From an uncultured Lachnospiraceae bacterium (lineage in GTDB: Bacteria; Bacillota; Clostridia; Lachnospirales; Lachnospiraceae): a stretch of 64,000 bases of DNA. The notes below the pieces were generated by a model that made no database searches, had not been told where the DNA came from, and saw nothing but the letters and a program-made list of their open reading frames with translations. A program made the position numbers and the translations under genes. Of the stretch, positions 43,864-52,073 are shown one piece after another; position 1 is the stretch's first letter; every line of letters begins with the position of its first letter. The stretch covers positions 124,001 to 188,000 of the forward strand of contig CAMWFQ010000007.1 in the NCBI GenBank assembly GCA_947173495.1, in the 5' to 3' direction.

Positions 43864-45750
43864 CTACTCTGCCGTCCAGATCCCTTCAATCACCCGGTTC
43901 CTGTCTATTAGTGTACCGTCTGCAACCAATTCCCCTGTATCCACATCAAAGTATCCCTCGAACCGGTAGCCTTCTTTTTCATAAGAAGGGAGATTCTGTA
44001 ATTCTTCTCCCTCTTCCACCCAGTAAAACAGCGTCTGATTGTATCCCTGATCCAAAAACTCGGCAGGGTTACGCACTTCCACAATACAGAATTCTCTTTC
44101 CTCCAGCCAAAGCTTATCCAGAAAGGCAATTTTTCTGCTCATAAAATCCCGGATCACATCAATGTGGCTCTTTAATGTGTCAAATCTGCGATAATCTTCT
44201 GCATCCGGATATTCCAGATCAGATGGCACTGTAAACCACCAGTCCTTCCTCTTGCTGTGCCAGCGGAAGGCATCCAGGGACGCGGAGCGCCCGATCTGAT
44301 CTACGTGTTCCCCTATTTCTTCTTTCAGTATTTCCAGATATTTCCCGCGAAAAACGGTTTTATAGAGTTCCTTTACTTTTTCCTGAAATTCAGGATGGTT
44401 CCACATGGCCGACATCCAGCGATTCTGATTGTTATTATCCTCCGGCCTTGACATGGCAACCACTCCGGTAAGCGCCTCGGGCACGCCGTACATCGGCGTA
44501 TTCACATTGGTCATGATCCCATCGAAGTCCCAGGCGGGTCCCGAATACCACAGAGAATCTTCATCCTTTAAGGCATAGGCAAACTGGCTTGTAATTCCAA
44601 TGTCGTGATCTCCCGACAGCTCCTCCACCAGCCAGGCCTCCGCAAAGGACTGAAGGTCTATCAACTCCCCCAGGGACTTTCCGCTTACAGAGCTGATCCC
44701 ATCCTCCGCATAAAGCGCACTCTCCACGTCATTCAGTCTCGCTTCCACCTGCGCTCTGTCTCTTTCGGAAATGCCCTCTCCATGCATGATAAAGACCTGT
44801 CCCCGCTCGGTAACAATCTGCGTGGGATCCTCTCTTGCTCTGAAATCCAGTTCCATTTCAATATACCAGTGATCCTTCAGTGAAATCTCAATCCTGTTCT
44901 CTCCCACTTCAACTGCCTCGGTAAGAAGATACAGTCCCTGATACTCTCCGTTTAAATACACTTCCACAAATTCGCCCTGAGGCTCATAGGCATCAATACA
45001 CTCATAAGCCAGATCCCGGATAATCTTATTCCTGATATAAGCGCCATCTGTCGCATTGGCAAGCAGATTCCACTTCACCGCAGGCTCCATTCCAAACAGC
45101 TCTTCCGGCCGTACCAGTGAAAAGGTAAACGGCTTTTTGGCGAGCTCTGCTGTGAGATTTCCCCTCACCTTAAATACATCCAGGTCGCTTTTACAAATAC
45201 TGTTCCCCGCCGCGTCAAAAATTTTAATTTCTCCGATCTCAAGATATTGTCTGTTTTTAAACTCTTCTATACTCAGCAGATCGTCCTTTGCCTCCACTGT
45301 CACAAAAGCCGCGGGAAGATTTTCGGATGCCAGCACCTGCATCTCCCTCTCGATCAGAGAATGTCCATATCTGCCTTTCACCTTCAGACTGTGAAATTCC
45401 TCTCTGCCCGCATCCCTCCATATGTCTTTATCTCTGTACAGAACCCCGTCTATCTCCAGTTCTCCATAATACTCCGGGTAATGAATCACAAATTCATTTT
45501 CCTTCCCCGAAAAACAGGAAGGAACAAAAAGATACCAACAGGTATCCGTCTTATCCTCCCAGGGTACCAGTTTGACGCCGGAAGATGCCAGGCTTCCTTC
45601 CAGATAAAAGCCTTCCACGATACGTTCTGCATAATCCGTATTCTGAATGGATGTTTTTATAGAAATCAAAAGCACCAGGCAGGCGCCTGCCACCAATACC
45701 GCACGTATTCTGTTCACTCTCTGCCACCTTATTTTTCTATGAACGCACAT
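43864..45750 (-). CDS. Membrane-anchored CotH-family kinase with surface repeat
   Basis: This 628-residue protein has one N-terminal membrane helix (about 16-33), a beta-rich region to about 150, and a CotH kinase-like domain (about 170-540). Signature features are FKVRGN, AKKPFTFSL, DGAYIRNKI, YLNGEYQGLYLLTEAVEVG, ELSGDHDIG and GPAWDFDG, which include the metal-binding Asp residues. The last 55 residues (EKEGYRFEGYFDVDTGEL, then VIEGIW) resemble an internalin B-type repeat. CotH of Bacillus phosphorylates coat proteins with ATP, whereas this form faces outside, so its phosphate donor is puzzling. The start (ATG at 45750) overlaps the DUF4956 gene by 14 bp. Confidence 0.92.
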   Translation of the reverse strand: MCVHRKIRWQRVNRIRAVLVAGACLVLLISIKTSIQNTDYAERIVEGFYLEGSLASSGVKLVPWEDKTDTCWYLFVPSCFSGKENEFVIHYPEYYGELEIDGVLYRDKDIWRDAGREEFHSLKVKGRYGHSLIEREMQVLASENLPAAFVTVEAKDDLLSIEEFKNRQYLEIGEIKIFDAAGNSICKSDLDVFKVRGNLTAELAKKPFTFSLVRPEELFGMEPAVKWNLLANATDGAYIRNKIIRDLAYECIDAYEPQGEFVEVYLNGEYQGLYLLTEAVEVGENRIEISLKDHWYIEMELDFRAREDPTQIVTERGQVFIMHGEGISERDRAQVEARLNDVESALYAEDGISSVSGKSLGELIDLQSFAEAWLVEELSGDHDIGITSQFAYALKDEDSLWYSGPAWDFDGIMTNVNTPMYGVPEALTGVVAMSRPEDNNNQNRWMSAMWNHPEFQEKVKELYKTVFRGKYLEILKEEIGEHVDQIGRSASLDAFRWHSKRKDWWFTVPSDLEYPDAEDYRRFDTLKSHIDVIRDFMSRKIAFLDKLWLEEREFCIVEVRNPAEFLDQGYNQTLFYWVEEGEELQNLPSYEKEGYRFEGYFDVDTGELVADGTLIDRNRVIEGIWTAE

Positions 45751-46411
45751 CGCTTTCCTGCGCTAATATGGAAACCGCTGTAATACCGTCAAGCTCTGAA
45801 ATCCTGTTTACCAACTCTTTTTCCTGCCGGGTCCTTATCTCTATGATCAGATCCATCCCGCCTCCGGTGAGATTTTTGGATTTCGTCTTATATCCTTTTG
45901 TGTATTCCTTCACACAGTTCATGATCTCATCCTCCGCTTCTTTAGCGGAGGTGTTGACGATCAGCAGATACGGACTTTTTCGCGCCGGGAGCATATCCAG
46001 CAGACAGATTCCGACGGTTACCAGCACTGCCAGAAAAATGGCTACCTTATAAAGTCCCGCTCCGCATATAATTCCTGTTCCAATGGACCAGAATAAAAAC
46101 AAAAGATCCATGGGATCCTTGATCGCTGTGCGAAACCGGACGATAGACAGCGCCCCAACCATACCCAGAGAGATCACAATACTGGACTGCATCGCCAGAA
46201 TAATGCCTGCTGTAATCACCGAGATAATCGACATGGATACATGGAAGCTCTTACAATAAAATGTACTCTGACAGGAAAGCCTGTACACCAGATAAATATA
46301 CACCGCCAGGGCAAGCGTCATGCCCAGCGTCACCAGAATTCTGGTACTGGACATATCCGAATAGGAAAATCCCTCCAGCACCGACTTTTTTATCACATCA
46401 CCATAGTTCAT
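45737..46411 (-). CDS. DUF4956 membrane protein, copy 2
   Basis: The 224-residue protein has the same build as copy 1: membrane helices, the family core GMVGALSIVRFRTA, then an ACT-like tail (DEIMNCVKEYTKGYKTKS, GGGMDLIIEIRTRQEKELV). The start at 46411 has GGGGATTA 5 nt ahead; the frame to 46432 lacks one. It follows a VTC gene by 39 bp and overlaps the CotH start by 14 bp, so CotH translation is probably coupled to it. Copies 1 and 2 are clearly homologous but diverged outside the core, so the duplication is not recent. Confidence 0.92.
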   Translation of the reverse strand: MNYGDVIKKSVLEGFSYSDMSSTRILVTLGMTLALAVYIYLVYRLSCQSTFYCKSFHVSMSIISVITAGIILAMQSSIVISLGMVGALSIVRFRTAIKDPMDLLFLFWSIGTGIICGAGLYKVAIFLAVLVTVGICLLDMLPARKSPYLLIVNTSAKEAEDEIMNCVKEYTKGYKTKSKNLTGGGMDLIIEIRTRQEKELVNRISELDGITAVSILAQESDVRS

Positions 46412-46450
46412 CTTAATCCCCATTTCTATCAATCTGACGCCGGAATGATC

Positions 46451-47122
46451 TTATATCATCCTGGAATAGCTGTATTTGGAAAAGGATGTTCTCCGCAGCG
46501 TCCCCACCTGCATCGTCCGCAAAAGATAGCCCGGCAGAAATTCATCATATTTTACCTCCAGCACATGCATCCCCGAAGGCAATAATGGTATTCTCGCTAT
46601 TTTTTCCTCCAGGAACTCACCTGGCAGAACGCTTCCTCTGATGTTTCTGTCAAAGGTAATCCTCACATTTCCCCTGGGTTCCACGAAAGCCGTTCTGTCA
46701 TACTCCACGATGGTTTTGGGAAACATACCATGCATTTTCATTTCACAGTAAAACTCTTTTTCAAGGTCAGAGGCGCTCTCACTGAATGCAGGCGTCTTTC
46801 CTTCCATATACAGGCGGCATGCCTCTTCTGTAATCTTACAGCCTTCCTTCCGCGTCATTCCCCGAAGCTTGCTCTTTTTCTCCAGCCGGATCCGGTCTGT
46901 CTGTGCATTATAGATACGAATCCGGTATTTATGTCTGTTGTCCGCCCCATCCTGATTTTCCTTCAGGCAGGTATCCTGCAGATCGTCGAAATACAGGCTC
47001 CTGATGGTGTAAGCATCTCCCACCTGATTTTGATCCATTTTCATAAGCGGAAGCAGACGGCCGCGAAGAATTTCCAGTTCTGCGTCTGAAACTTCAAATT
47101 TTAATTCCTGTCTATACTTCAT
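46451..47122 (-). CDS. VTC-domain polyphosphate polymerase-like protein, copy 2
   Basis: This 223-residue protein has the VTC-fold motifs YRQELKFEV, TIRSLYFDDLQDTC, KYRIRIYNAQTD, LEKKSKLRGMTRKEG, IVEYDRTAFV, RITFDRNI and LEVKYDEFLP. It is homologous to copy 1 (43139-43837) and also lies directly ahead of a DUF4956 gene. The ATG at 47122 has AGGAAAAATA ahead and overlaps the end of the preceding gene by 11 bp, so it is coupled to that membrane protein. No membrane helix is present; DUF4956 may provide the anchor. Confidence 0.92.
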   Translation of the reverse strand: MKYRQELKFEVSDAELEILRGRLLPLMKMDQNQVGDAYTIRSLYFDDLQDTCLKENQDGADNRHKYRIRIYNAQTDRIRLEKKSKLRGMTRKEGCKITEEACRLYMEGKTPAFSESASDLEKEFYCEMKMHGMFPKTIVEYDRTAFVEPRGNVRITFDRNIRGSVLPGEFLEEKIARIPLLPSGMHVLEVKYDEFLPGYLLRTMQVGTLRRTSFSKYSYSRMI

Positions 47123-49055
47123 TATTTTTCCTGAAAAATCCAAACTGTATCCCGTTATACTGAAACTCCTCATGTAAATAGAAATGGTCGGTCACATCCG
47201 GATAATAGTTCTGCATATACCACAGGGAAGAGAGAGAACAGAAAAACCATTCCTGATCCTCCAGCAGATTCCGGACCTTTTCCATAGTATCCAGCGGCAT
47301 GTTCAGATACGACCACTCTGTCGTATGCAGATGGGTATCCCGGTCTATCAGCGACAAAAGCTCCGGCACACCCTGCCCAAAAGCAACGGCATCAGGAGGG
47401 ACCTGGACATATACATACTGTGCAAATTCCTCCAGGTCATCCATCTTCCAGATCGTTTCCGCCGAAGTTTTCCATGCCTTTGGCATGGAATATACACAGT
47501 CAAATGCCATAATGAATAAAATAGCAGTTGTTATAATCCTGAGTGAAAGAAGCAGAAAACGATTGTCTTTCTGAAACACAGGCTCTTTTTTTTCTTTCCA
47601 TTCCAGATAACTGTCCTGGCACTTTTGCAGAAGCGCCGCCTGAAGGGTCAGCATCAGAAACAGCGTGATAAACATGCAGCCTTCCGCCGGCCGGTTGATA
47701 TAATAGAGCATCAGCCCCAGACTCATAACTCCCAGAAGAAAAAAGAAGGGTTTCTTTCCTTTTTCCTCCTCCTTCGGGAAAATCACCTGCAGCAATGCCG
47801 GACTGACCGCCCCCAAAAGCAGCACCGCCGTTCCCGCCCATGCATGGGACGCATCCGGAAGGGGAAGTTCGATATTCTCAATATAGTCTCTGTCGGAAAT
47901 AAGCGGAAACAAAAACTCCCTCATATTCAGGACCGGTCCTTTCGCCAGGAGATTATATCCGTTGATCACGATATAGGCCAGCACCCCAGGCACGATGGCA
48001 TAGAGGGCCAGCATGCGGAAAAGCAGTAAAATTTTCCGGACGGAAAGTCCTTTCCCATCCATGATTTGCTGCACCCACCGGTAAAGTCCAAAGGAAAGCA
48101 TGGTAACAATTCCGACTTCTGTAGACCAGATAAAGGAAAGCGTAATAAGAATAACAGCTGCAATGTTATAGTTTTTCCCTTTTTTATATTCCTGCAGCGC
48201 CAGAGCTGCCAGAATTACCGGAAAAATCATGCGATGCGGATGCACCTGCAGATAAACCCCGCCCTGCATCAGCATAAAATACTGTTCCCCAATGGCAAAC
48301 ATACCGAGATAAAAGATCAGATCACTTTTGGCAAAATAGTTCAGGAGATACAGATATACCAGAATAGAAATTCCTGCAAGAACAGCTGTTACGATAGAAA
48401 TTCCCGTCAGATAATTGATATGAAAGCATCTGTGCAGGAACTTAAGCAGCGGCATATAGAGGATCCCATAATGTCCGTACAGAGACTGCATATCCTTACT
48501 GTACGGAATCAGCCAGCAGGCATTGATGATGCTGTTGGTATAGGCATGACTGTGATAAAGGCCGCCCTGTACTTCACGGAAAACGTTGGGCGCATAAAAC
48601 TGGACAGAGGTTCCTGCAGTAAACAGCAGGGCTGCCAGAACCCGGATCCTTTTTCCGGCTCTCATAAACCTCCCGCCATAGTTCTTTCTCAGGATAAAAA
48701 GACAGAGCAAAACGCCGGCGGTCATCAGTGTAATCCACACAGGAAACGGAAAATATCTGCGGATCAGCTCCGTCTCCTCCAAAGGATCCACTGCATCCGT
48801 CTCATTCACATAAAATGCCGCCATCCATCCTGCCAGACAGACAATGGCCAGAATACTCCCCGCCTTTTCCCATCTCCGGTTCAGGCCTTTTTCATATCTT
48901 CCGGTCAGAAAATATGCAGCCAGTGTTACCAGTGCAAAAACCACACATGCACTAACAAAAAACTCCATATTGTGAAGCGGAATCATATTGCGCATCATTG
49001 CAAACAAAAAGAATGCGGCGCTTCCCGCCATAAAACTTTTTACTTCTCTGGTCAT
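47112..49055 (-). CDS. Large GT-C-like polytopic membrane protein, 647 aa
   Basis: About 13 membrane helices occupy most of the protein. An outer tail of about 120 residues (VYSMPKAWKTSAETIWKM, SLIDRDTHLHTTEWSYLNM) ends it. Between them is YSKDMQSLYGHYGILYMPLL with charged and aromatic residues in the kind of loop that forms the GT-C active site. I do not recognise a named family with certainty; a membrane glycosyltransferase of the dolichyl-phosphate-sugar-using class is the best match. Its start overlaps the DUF6020-like stop by 4 bp (ATGA), and its own end overlaps the VTC start, so the three are translationally coupled. Confidence 0.78.
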   Translation of the reverse strand: MTREVKSFMAGSAAFFLFAMMRNMIPLHNMEFFVSACVVFALVTLAAYFLTGRYEKGLNRRWEKAGSILAIVCLAGWMAAFYVNETDAVDPLEETELIRRYFPFPVWITLMTAGVLLCLFILRKNYGGRFMRAGKRIRVLAALLFTAGTSVQFYAPNVFREVQGGLYHSHAYTNSIINACWLIPYSKDMQSLYGHYGILYMPLLKFLHRCFHINYLTGISIVTAVLAGISILVYLYLLNYFAKSDLIFYLGMFAIGEQYFMLMQGGVYLQVHPHRMIFPVILAALALQEYKKGKNYNIAAVILITLSFIWSTEVGIVTMLSFGLYRWVQQIMDGKGLSVRKILLLFRMLALYAIVPGVLAYIVINGYNLLAKGPVLNMREFLFPLISDRDYIENIELPLPDASHAWAGTAVLLLGAVSPALLQVIFPKEEEKGKKPFFFLLGVMSLGLMLYYINRPAEGCMFITLFLMLTLQAALLQKCQDSYLEWKEKKEPVFQKDNRFLLLSLRIITTAILFIMAFDCVYSMPKAWKTSAETIWKMDDLEEFAQYVYVQVPPDAVAFGQGVPELLSLIDRDTHLHTTEWSYLNMPLDTMEKVRNLLEDQEWFFCSLSSLWYMQNYYPDVTDHFYLHEEFQYNGIQFGFFRKNNEV

Positions 49056-50821
49056 TCAGACATCTCCTTACGCTCGTCTCCGTTATCGCTATTCCCGCTG
49101 CTGTCCCGTCCTTCCCCGTTTTCCTCTCCACTGCTGCCATCCTCTGTTTCTGATACGGCACTTTGTCCCGGAAAAGATTTTCCGCATATCAGCAGGTACA
49201 AAGGGGTACACAGAAACAGCGCATACACATATCGGAAAGAAAATGCCACCGGTGTTGCAATCATAATGGACAGCCATACTCCCAGAGTGGGCATCACACC
49301 GGCCAGTCCTCTGTAATTGTGTCTGGCCAGACATATAAAGATGGTTCCTATCATGATCCATACAAAGACAGCCGCACTGATGTAGTGCTTCGGTTCTGCA
49401 AAATCTTTAAAGGATATATCCAGATAGTAGTCAAAATAGTCACTCATAAAATATTCCACATTGCCAAAATGAAAATTACAGATATAGGCAGTGGAAGAGC
49501 TCTCAAAAATATCCCAGAATCCCATAGTGCTGAGCAGATAAGCCTTGATTGCCTTTACAGGATTTTTCACCGCCAGATGCAGATACGTTTTTATAAATGC
49601 TCTGGCATTTTCCTCCAGACCGGACCGGTCAAATTCAGGGGAAAATTTAATCGTATCGGCAACAATCGGATTATACAGTTCCTTCCAACGCTCAAGCGGC
49701 AGCATCTGCTCCAGGACTTCTCTGTCCTCCTCCTCCACTATCCCATCTGTGGATACGATATAAGCAGCCTGCTGAAGGGGGATCCCCAGACTTTCCGTGG
49801 ACCTGTTCACATTATACCCGCATCGGTCATAAACCGGCCCCTGGATCATCCCGCACACAAGCAAGACAAGAAAGGACGCAGCTCCTATTTTAACCGCCGC
49901 CTTTCTGTTTTTCAGGCAGATCACCGTGATTGCTGCAGAATAAAAAGCCGCCACATAAATTCCGTTGTTTCTGAGAAATATAATCAAAATACTGAGCACA
50001 CAATACTGCGTCAGCTCTCTGGGAGAAATATCCCAGGAAACCTCCCCGGCCATCGTTTCCCCGGAAGTTCTGCCTGCAGCGCCTTTTTCAGAAAAAATAT
50101 GGTACAGGAAAATGGAAAAGTCAAATACCGCCAGGGAAAACAACGTATCCTTCCACATGGATACCCCGTAAAACGGATACAGCGGAAAGAGAGCAAATAC
50201 CAGCAGACATAATATGACAAACCCTTTATGAATTCCCCATCTGTAACAGCGGTAAACAAACCATGACAGGGCCGCCGCCATCAAAAGAGTCTGCACCACC
50301 GTAAACAGCTTCAGTCCGCCGTACTCTCCCGCTCCTGAGAAGGCGCCGGTAACCCAAAACATCAGTCTCCAGATCAGCGTATAAAGAATCGGATTATGAT
50401 TATCCAGCGTATCCTTATATAATGCCATGGTAATAGAATCCACTGTATCCGAATAAATTCCTCCCGGCCAGTAAGAAGGAAGGTAGGGAAACCACATCAG
50501 CATAATCAGCGCAAATGAACCTGCCAACACCCAGATCCCTTGTCTGAAGCTTCTTTTTTCCTGAAAAAGTACCGGCCCTGCCGCTGAAAAAACAAACGCC
50601 GCCGCTTTCATCAGAATATAGATAACCGGCACTGTTCCCAGCCATGCAATTCCATCCACAAAATGAAAATCCGTGACATATACATTTTCAATGGTAGACA
50701 GATCCGTCTGTCTGTTAAAAATATGCCGGCTGATAATCACCATTGCCGAAAACAACATTGCAAAAACAGCATACCAGATATTGATTTTCTTCAGATACTT
50801 TTTATAGATACCTTGAACCAC
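49052..50821 (-). CDS. DUF6020-like polytopic membrane protein
   Basis: This 589-residue protein has about 12 membrane helices. The outer loop MWFPYLPSYWPGGIYSDTVDSI has the acidic Ser-Asp-Thr motif, and HNPILYTLIWRL follows, as in DUF6020 members of Clostridia, which look like GT-C enzymes. The C-terminal tail is acidic and Ser/Asn-rich. I take the GTG at 50821 as start because GAGGAG lies 6 nt upstream and a promoter -10 ends only 9 bp above the alternative TTG at 50863, leaving that codon no leader. It is the first gene of the CotH/VTC operon. Confidence 0.8.
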   Translation of the reverse strand: MVQGIYKKYLKKINIWYAVFAMLFSAMVIISRHIFNRQTDLSTIENVYVTDFHFVDGIAWLGTVPVIYILMKAAAFVFSAAGPVLFQEKRSFRQGIWVLAGSFALIMLMWFPYLPSYWPGGIYSDTVDSITMALYKDTLDNHNPILYTLIWRLMFWVTGAFSGAGEYGGLKLFTVVQTLLMAAALSWFVYRCYRWGIHKGFVILCLLVFALFPLYPFYGVSMWKDTLFSLAVFDFSIFLYHIFSEKGAAGRTSGETMAGEVSWDISPRELTQYCVLSILIIFLRNNGIYVAAFYSAAITVICLKNRKAAVKIGAASFLVLLVCGMIQGPVYDRCGYNVNRSTESLGIPLQQAAYIVSTDGIVEEEDREVLEQMLPLERWKELYNPIVADTIKFSPEFDRSGLEENARAFIKTYLHLAVKNPVKAIKAYLLSTMGFWDIFESSSTAYICNFHFGNVEYFMSDYFDYYLDISFKDFAEPKHYISAAVFVWIMIGTIFICLARHNYRGLAGVMPTLGVWLSIMIATPVAFSFRYVYALFLCTPLYLLICGKSFPGQSAVSETEDGSSGEENGEGRDSSGNSDNGDERKEMSE

Positions 50822-50871
50822 TGTCCGCTCCTCATCTTGTGTTCTCTGCAGAATCTCTGTCAATCTTATCT

Positions 50872-50900
50872 ATTATACACCATTTTTCTGCATTTGTAAG
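50872..50900 (-). promoter_or_regulatory. Promoter of the DUF6020-CotH-VTC operon
   Basis: On the minus strand a perfect TATAAT (50872-50877) is preceded after exactly 17 nt by CTTACA (50895-50900), which matches 4 of 6 positions. It gives a leader of about 45 nt to the GTG start at 50821. No competing promoter is evident within the operon. Confidence 0.7.
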
Positions 50901-50954
50901 CAGATTTTCCTAAAACTCGCAAAAACTTGCAAAATTGACTTTGAAGCAAATCCC

Positions 50955-52010
50955 TTATTCTGCCTCTTCCAGTTTCTCATAAATGATCCTCACATTGTCA
51001 TCCCAGGATTCATATCCCTCCTGCCCTCTTCTGTCAGGGATATTCCCCGAAAAAGACAGAAATTGTCCTAATGCGTCTGTAAATTTACATCCTCCCCAGT
51101 AATTTAAATGAGACTCGTCGTTAAAATCAAGTTCAAAGTCAAGACCCAGTTCTTCATAGGCTTCATTATAATTGACAAAAGGAACTCCTTCCTCCTCTGC
51201 AATCTGTTCGATTCTGTTGTAAGTCCTCATATCCTCTCCGGTTATCACATAGGGAGCGGCAATCAGAATCAGCTCTGTATCCTTTTTCCGGGTCAGCGCT
51301 ATGATCTTTTTTAAATACTTTTCGGATTTTGGCGTCAGGCCATCCGCGCGCTGCTCCGTAATCTCCGGTATCTGCTGCGGAATCCTGTTCCAGTAGGGAT
51401 TATATCCCTTAAAAGCCTCTTTGATCTCACTGTCCCAGAAAAAGTTCTGGAAATCCTCCGCCTCCAGATCATCATATCGGCTATGGTAAACCGCAAAAGA
51501 TGGAAAATATTCATGAAGCTTGGCCGGTTCAACGCTTGCTGATAACATCTGCAGTTTATTGATTGAAAATCTCATTCCATAAATATTCTCCGCCATCCAG
51601 TGGTACTGATAATCCTCCTTAAACCTGGCCGGCGCATACACATCCAATACCACCGCCCTGGGCGTCTGATACTTGTACAGTTCCTTCAGGTAATAATAGG
51701 TCATCCACAACGGCTGCTCTGCGCCGCTGTAATCGTAAGCGGCAATTCCATATTTTTCCCACAAAAGAGCCGTGTTCACATTACAGTGAATGTGACTTGT
51801 TCCCATCATCACCACATCTATGGCGTTTTCAGGCTGCCAGTACAGACCGGCCAGCTGATTGATCCCGTGGTCTGATTTAATGCTCAGAACACAGGCTGCC
51901 AGATAGACCGTTATCAGCAGTAACAGGATAAATCCGGCCTTTGTCAGCCCTCTTCCGATTCGTCTTCTTCCTGAATTTTTTTCTTCTGAAGATTCCTTTT
52001 TCCTTTCCAT
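50955..52010 (-). CDS. SGNH-like membrane-anchored protein (DltD/AlgX-like), second pair
   Basis: The 351-residue protein has a basic N-terminus, one membrane helix (about 24-43) and an outer SGNH-type domain: DVVMMGTSHIHCNV holds the nucleophile-position Ser, VVLDVYAPARF and LILIAAPYVI are middle strands, and FNDESHLNYWGG gives the Asp-x-x-His catalytic pair. It follows an MBOAT gene by 63 bp, the normal arrangement for O-acyl transfer outside the cell. The ATG at 52010 is used because GGAGA lies 6 nt before it. It is not closely related in sequence to the first SGNH-like protein at 33169. Confidence 0.83.
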   Translation of the reverse strand: MERKKESSEEKNSGRRRIGRGLTKAGFILLLLITVYLAACVLSIKSDHGINQLAGLYWQPENAIDVVMMGTSHIHCNVNTALLWEKYGIAAYDYSGAEQPLWMTYYYLKELYKYQTPRAVVLDVYAPARFKEDYQYHWMAENIYGMRFSINKLQMLSASVEPAKLHEYFPSFAVYHSRYDDLEAEDFQNFFWDSEIKEAFKGYNPYWNRIPQQIPEITEQRADGLTPKSEKYLKKIIALTRKKDTELILIAAPYVITGEDMRTYNRIEQIAEEEGVPFVNYNEAYEELGLDFELDFNDESHLNYWGGCKFTDALGQFLSFSGNIPDRRGQEGYESWDDNVRIIYEKLEEAE

Positions 52011-52073
52011 ATCCATTCTCCATGCAAATGCATTCCGTTCCCTATACCGGTCTGCACACATCGCAGTCCACTC

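Noticed and set aside
48066-49316. 416-codon open frame on the plus strand opposite two membrane-protein genes
   Set aside because: It is a mirror of hydrophobic coding sequence (rich in Cys, His, Gln, Arg and Ser) with no ribosome binding site, and it crosses a gene junction.
50822-50863. TTG start giving a longer DUF6020-like protein
   Set aside because: A perfect TATAAT ends 9 bp upstream, leaving no leader. A GTG with GAGGAG 6 nt ahead lies downstream.
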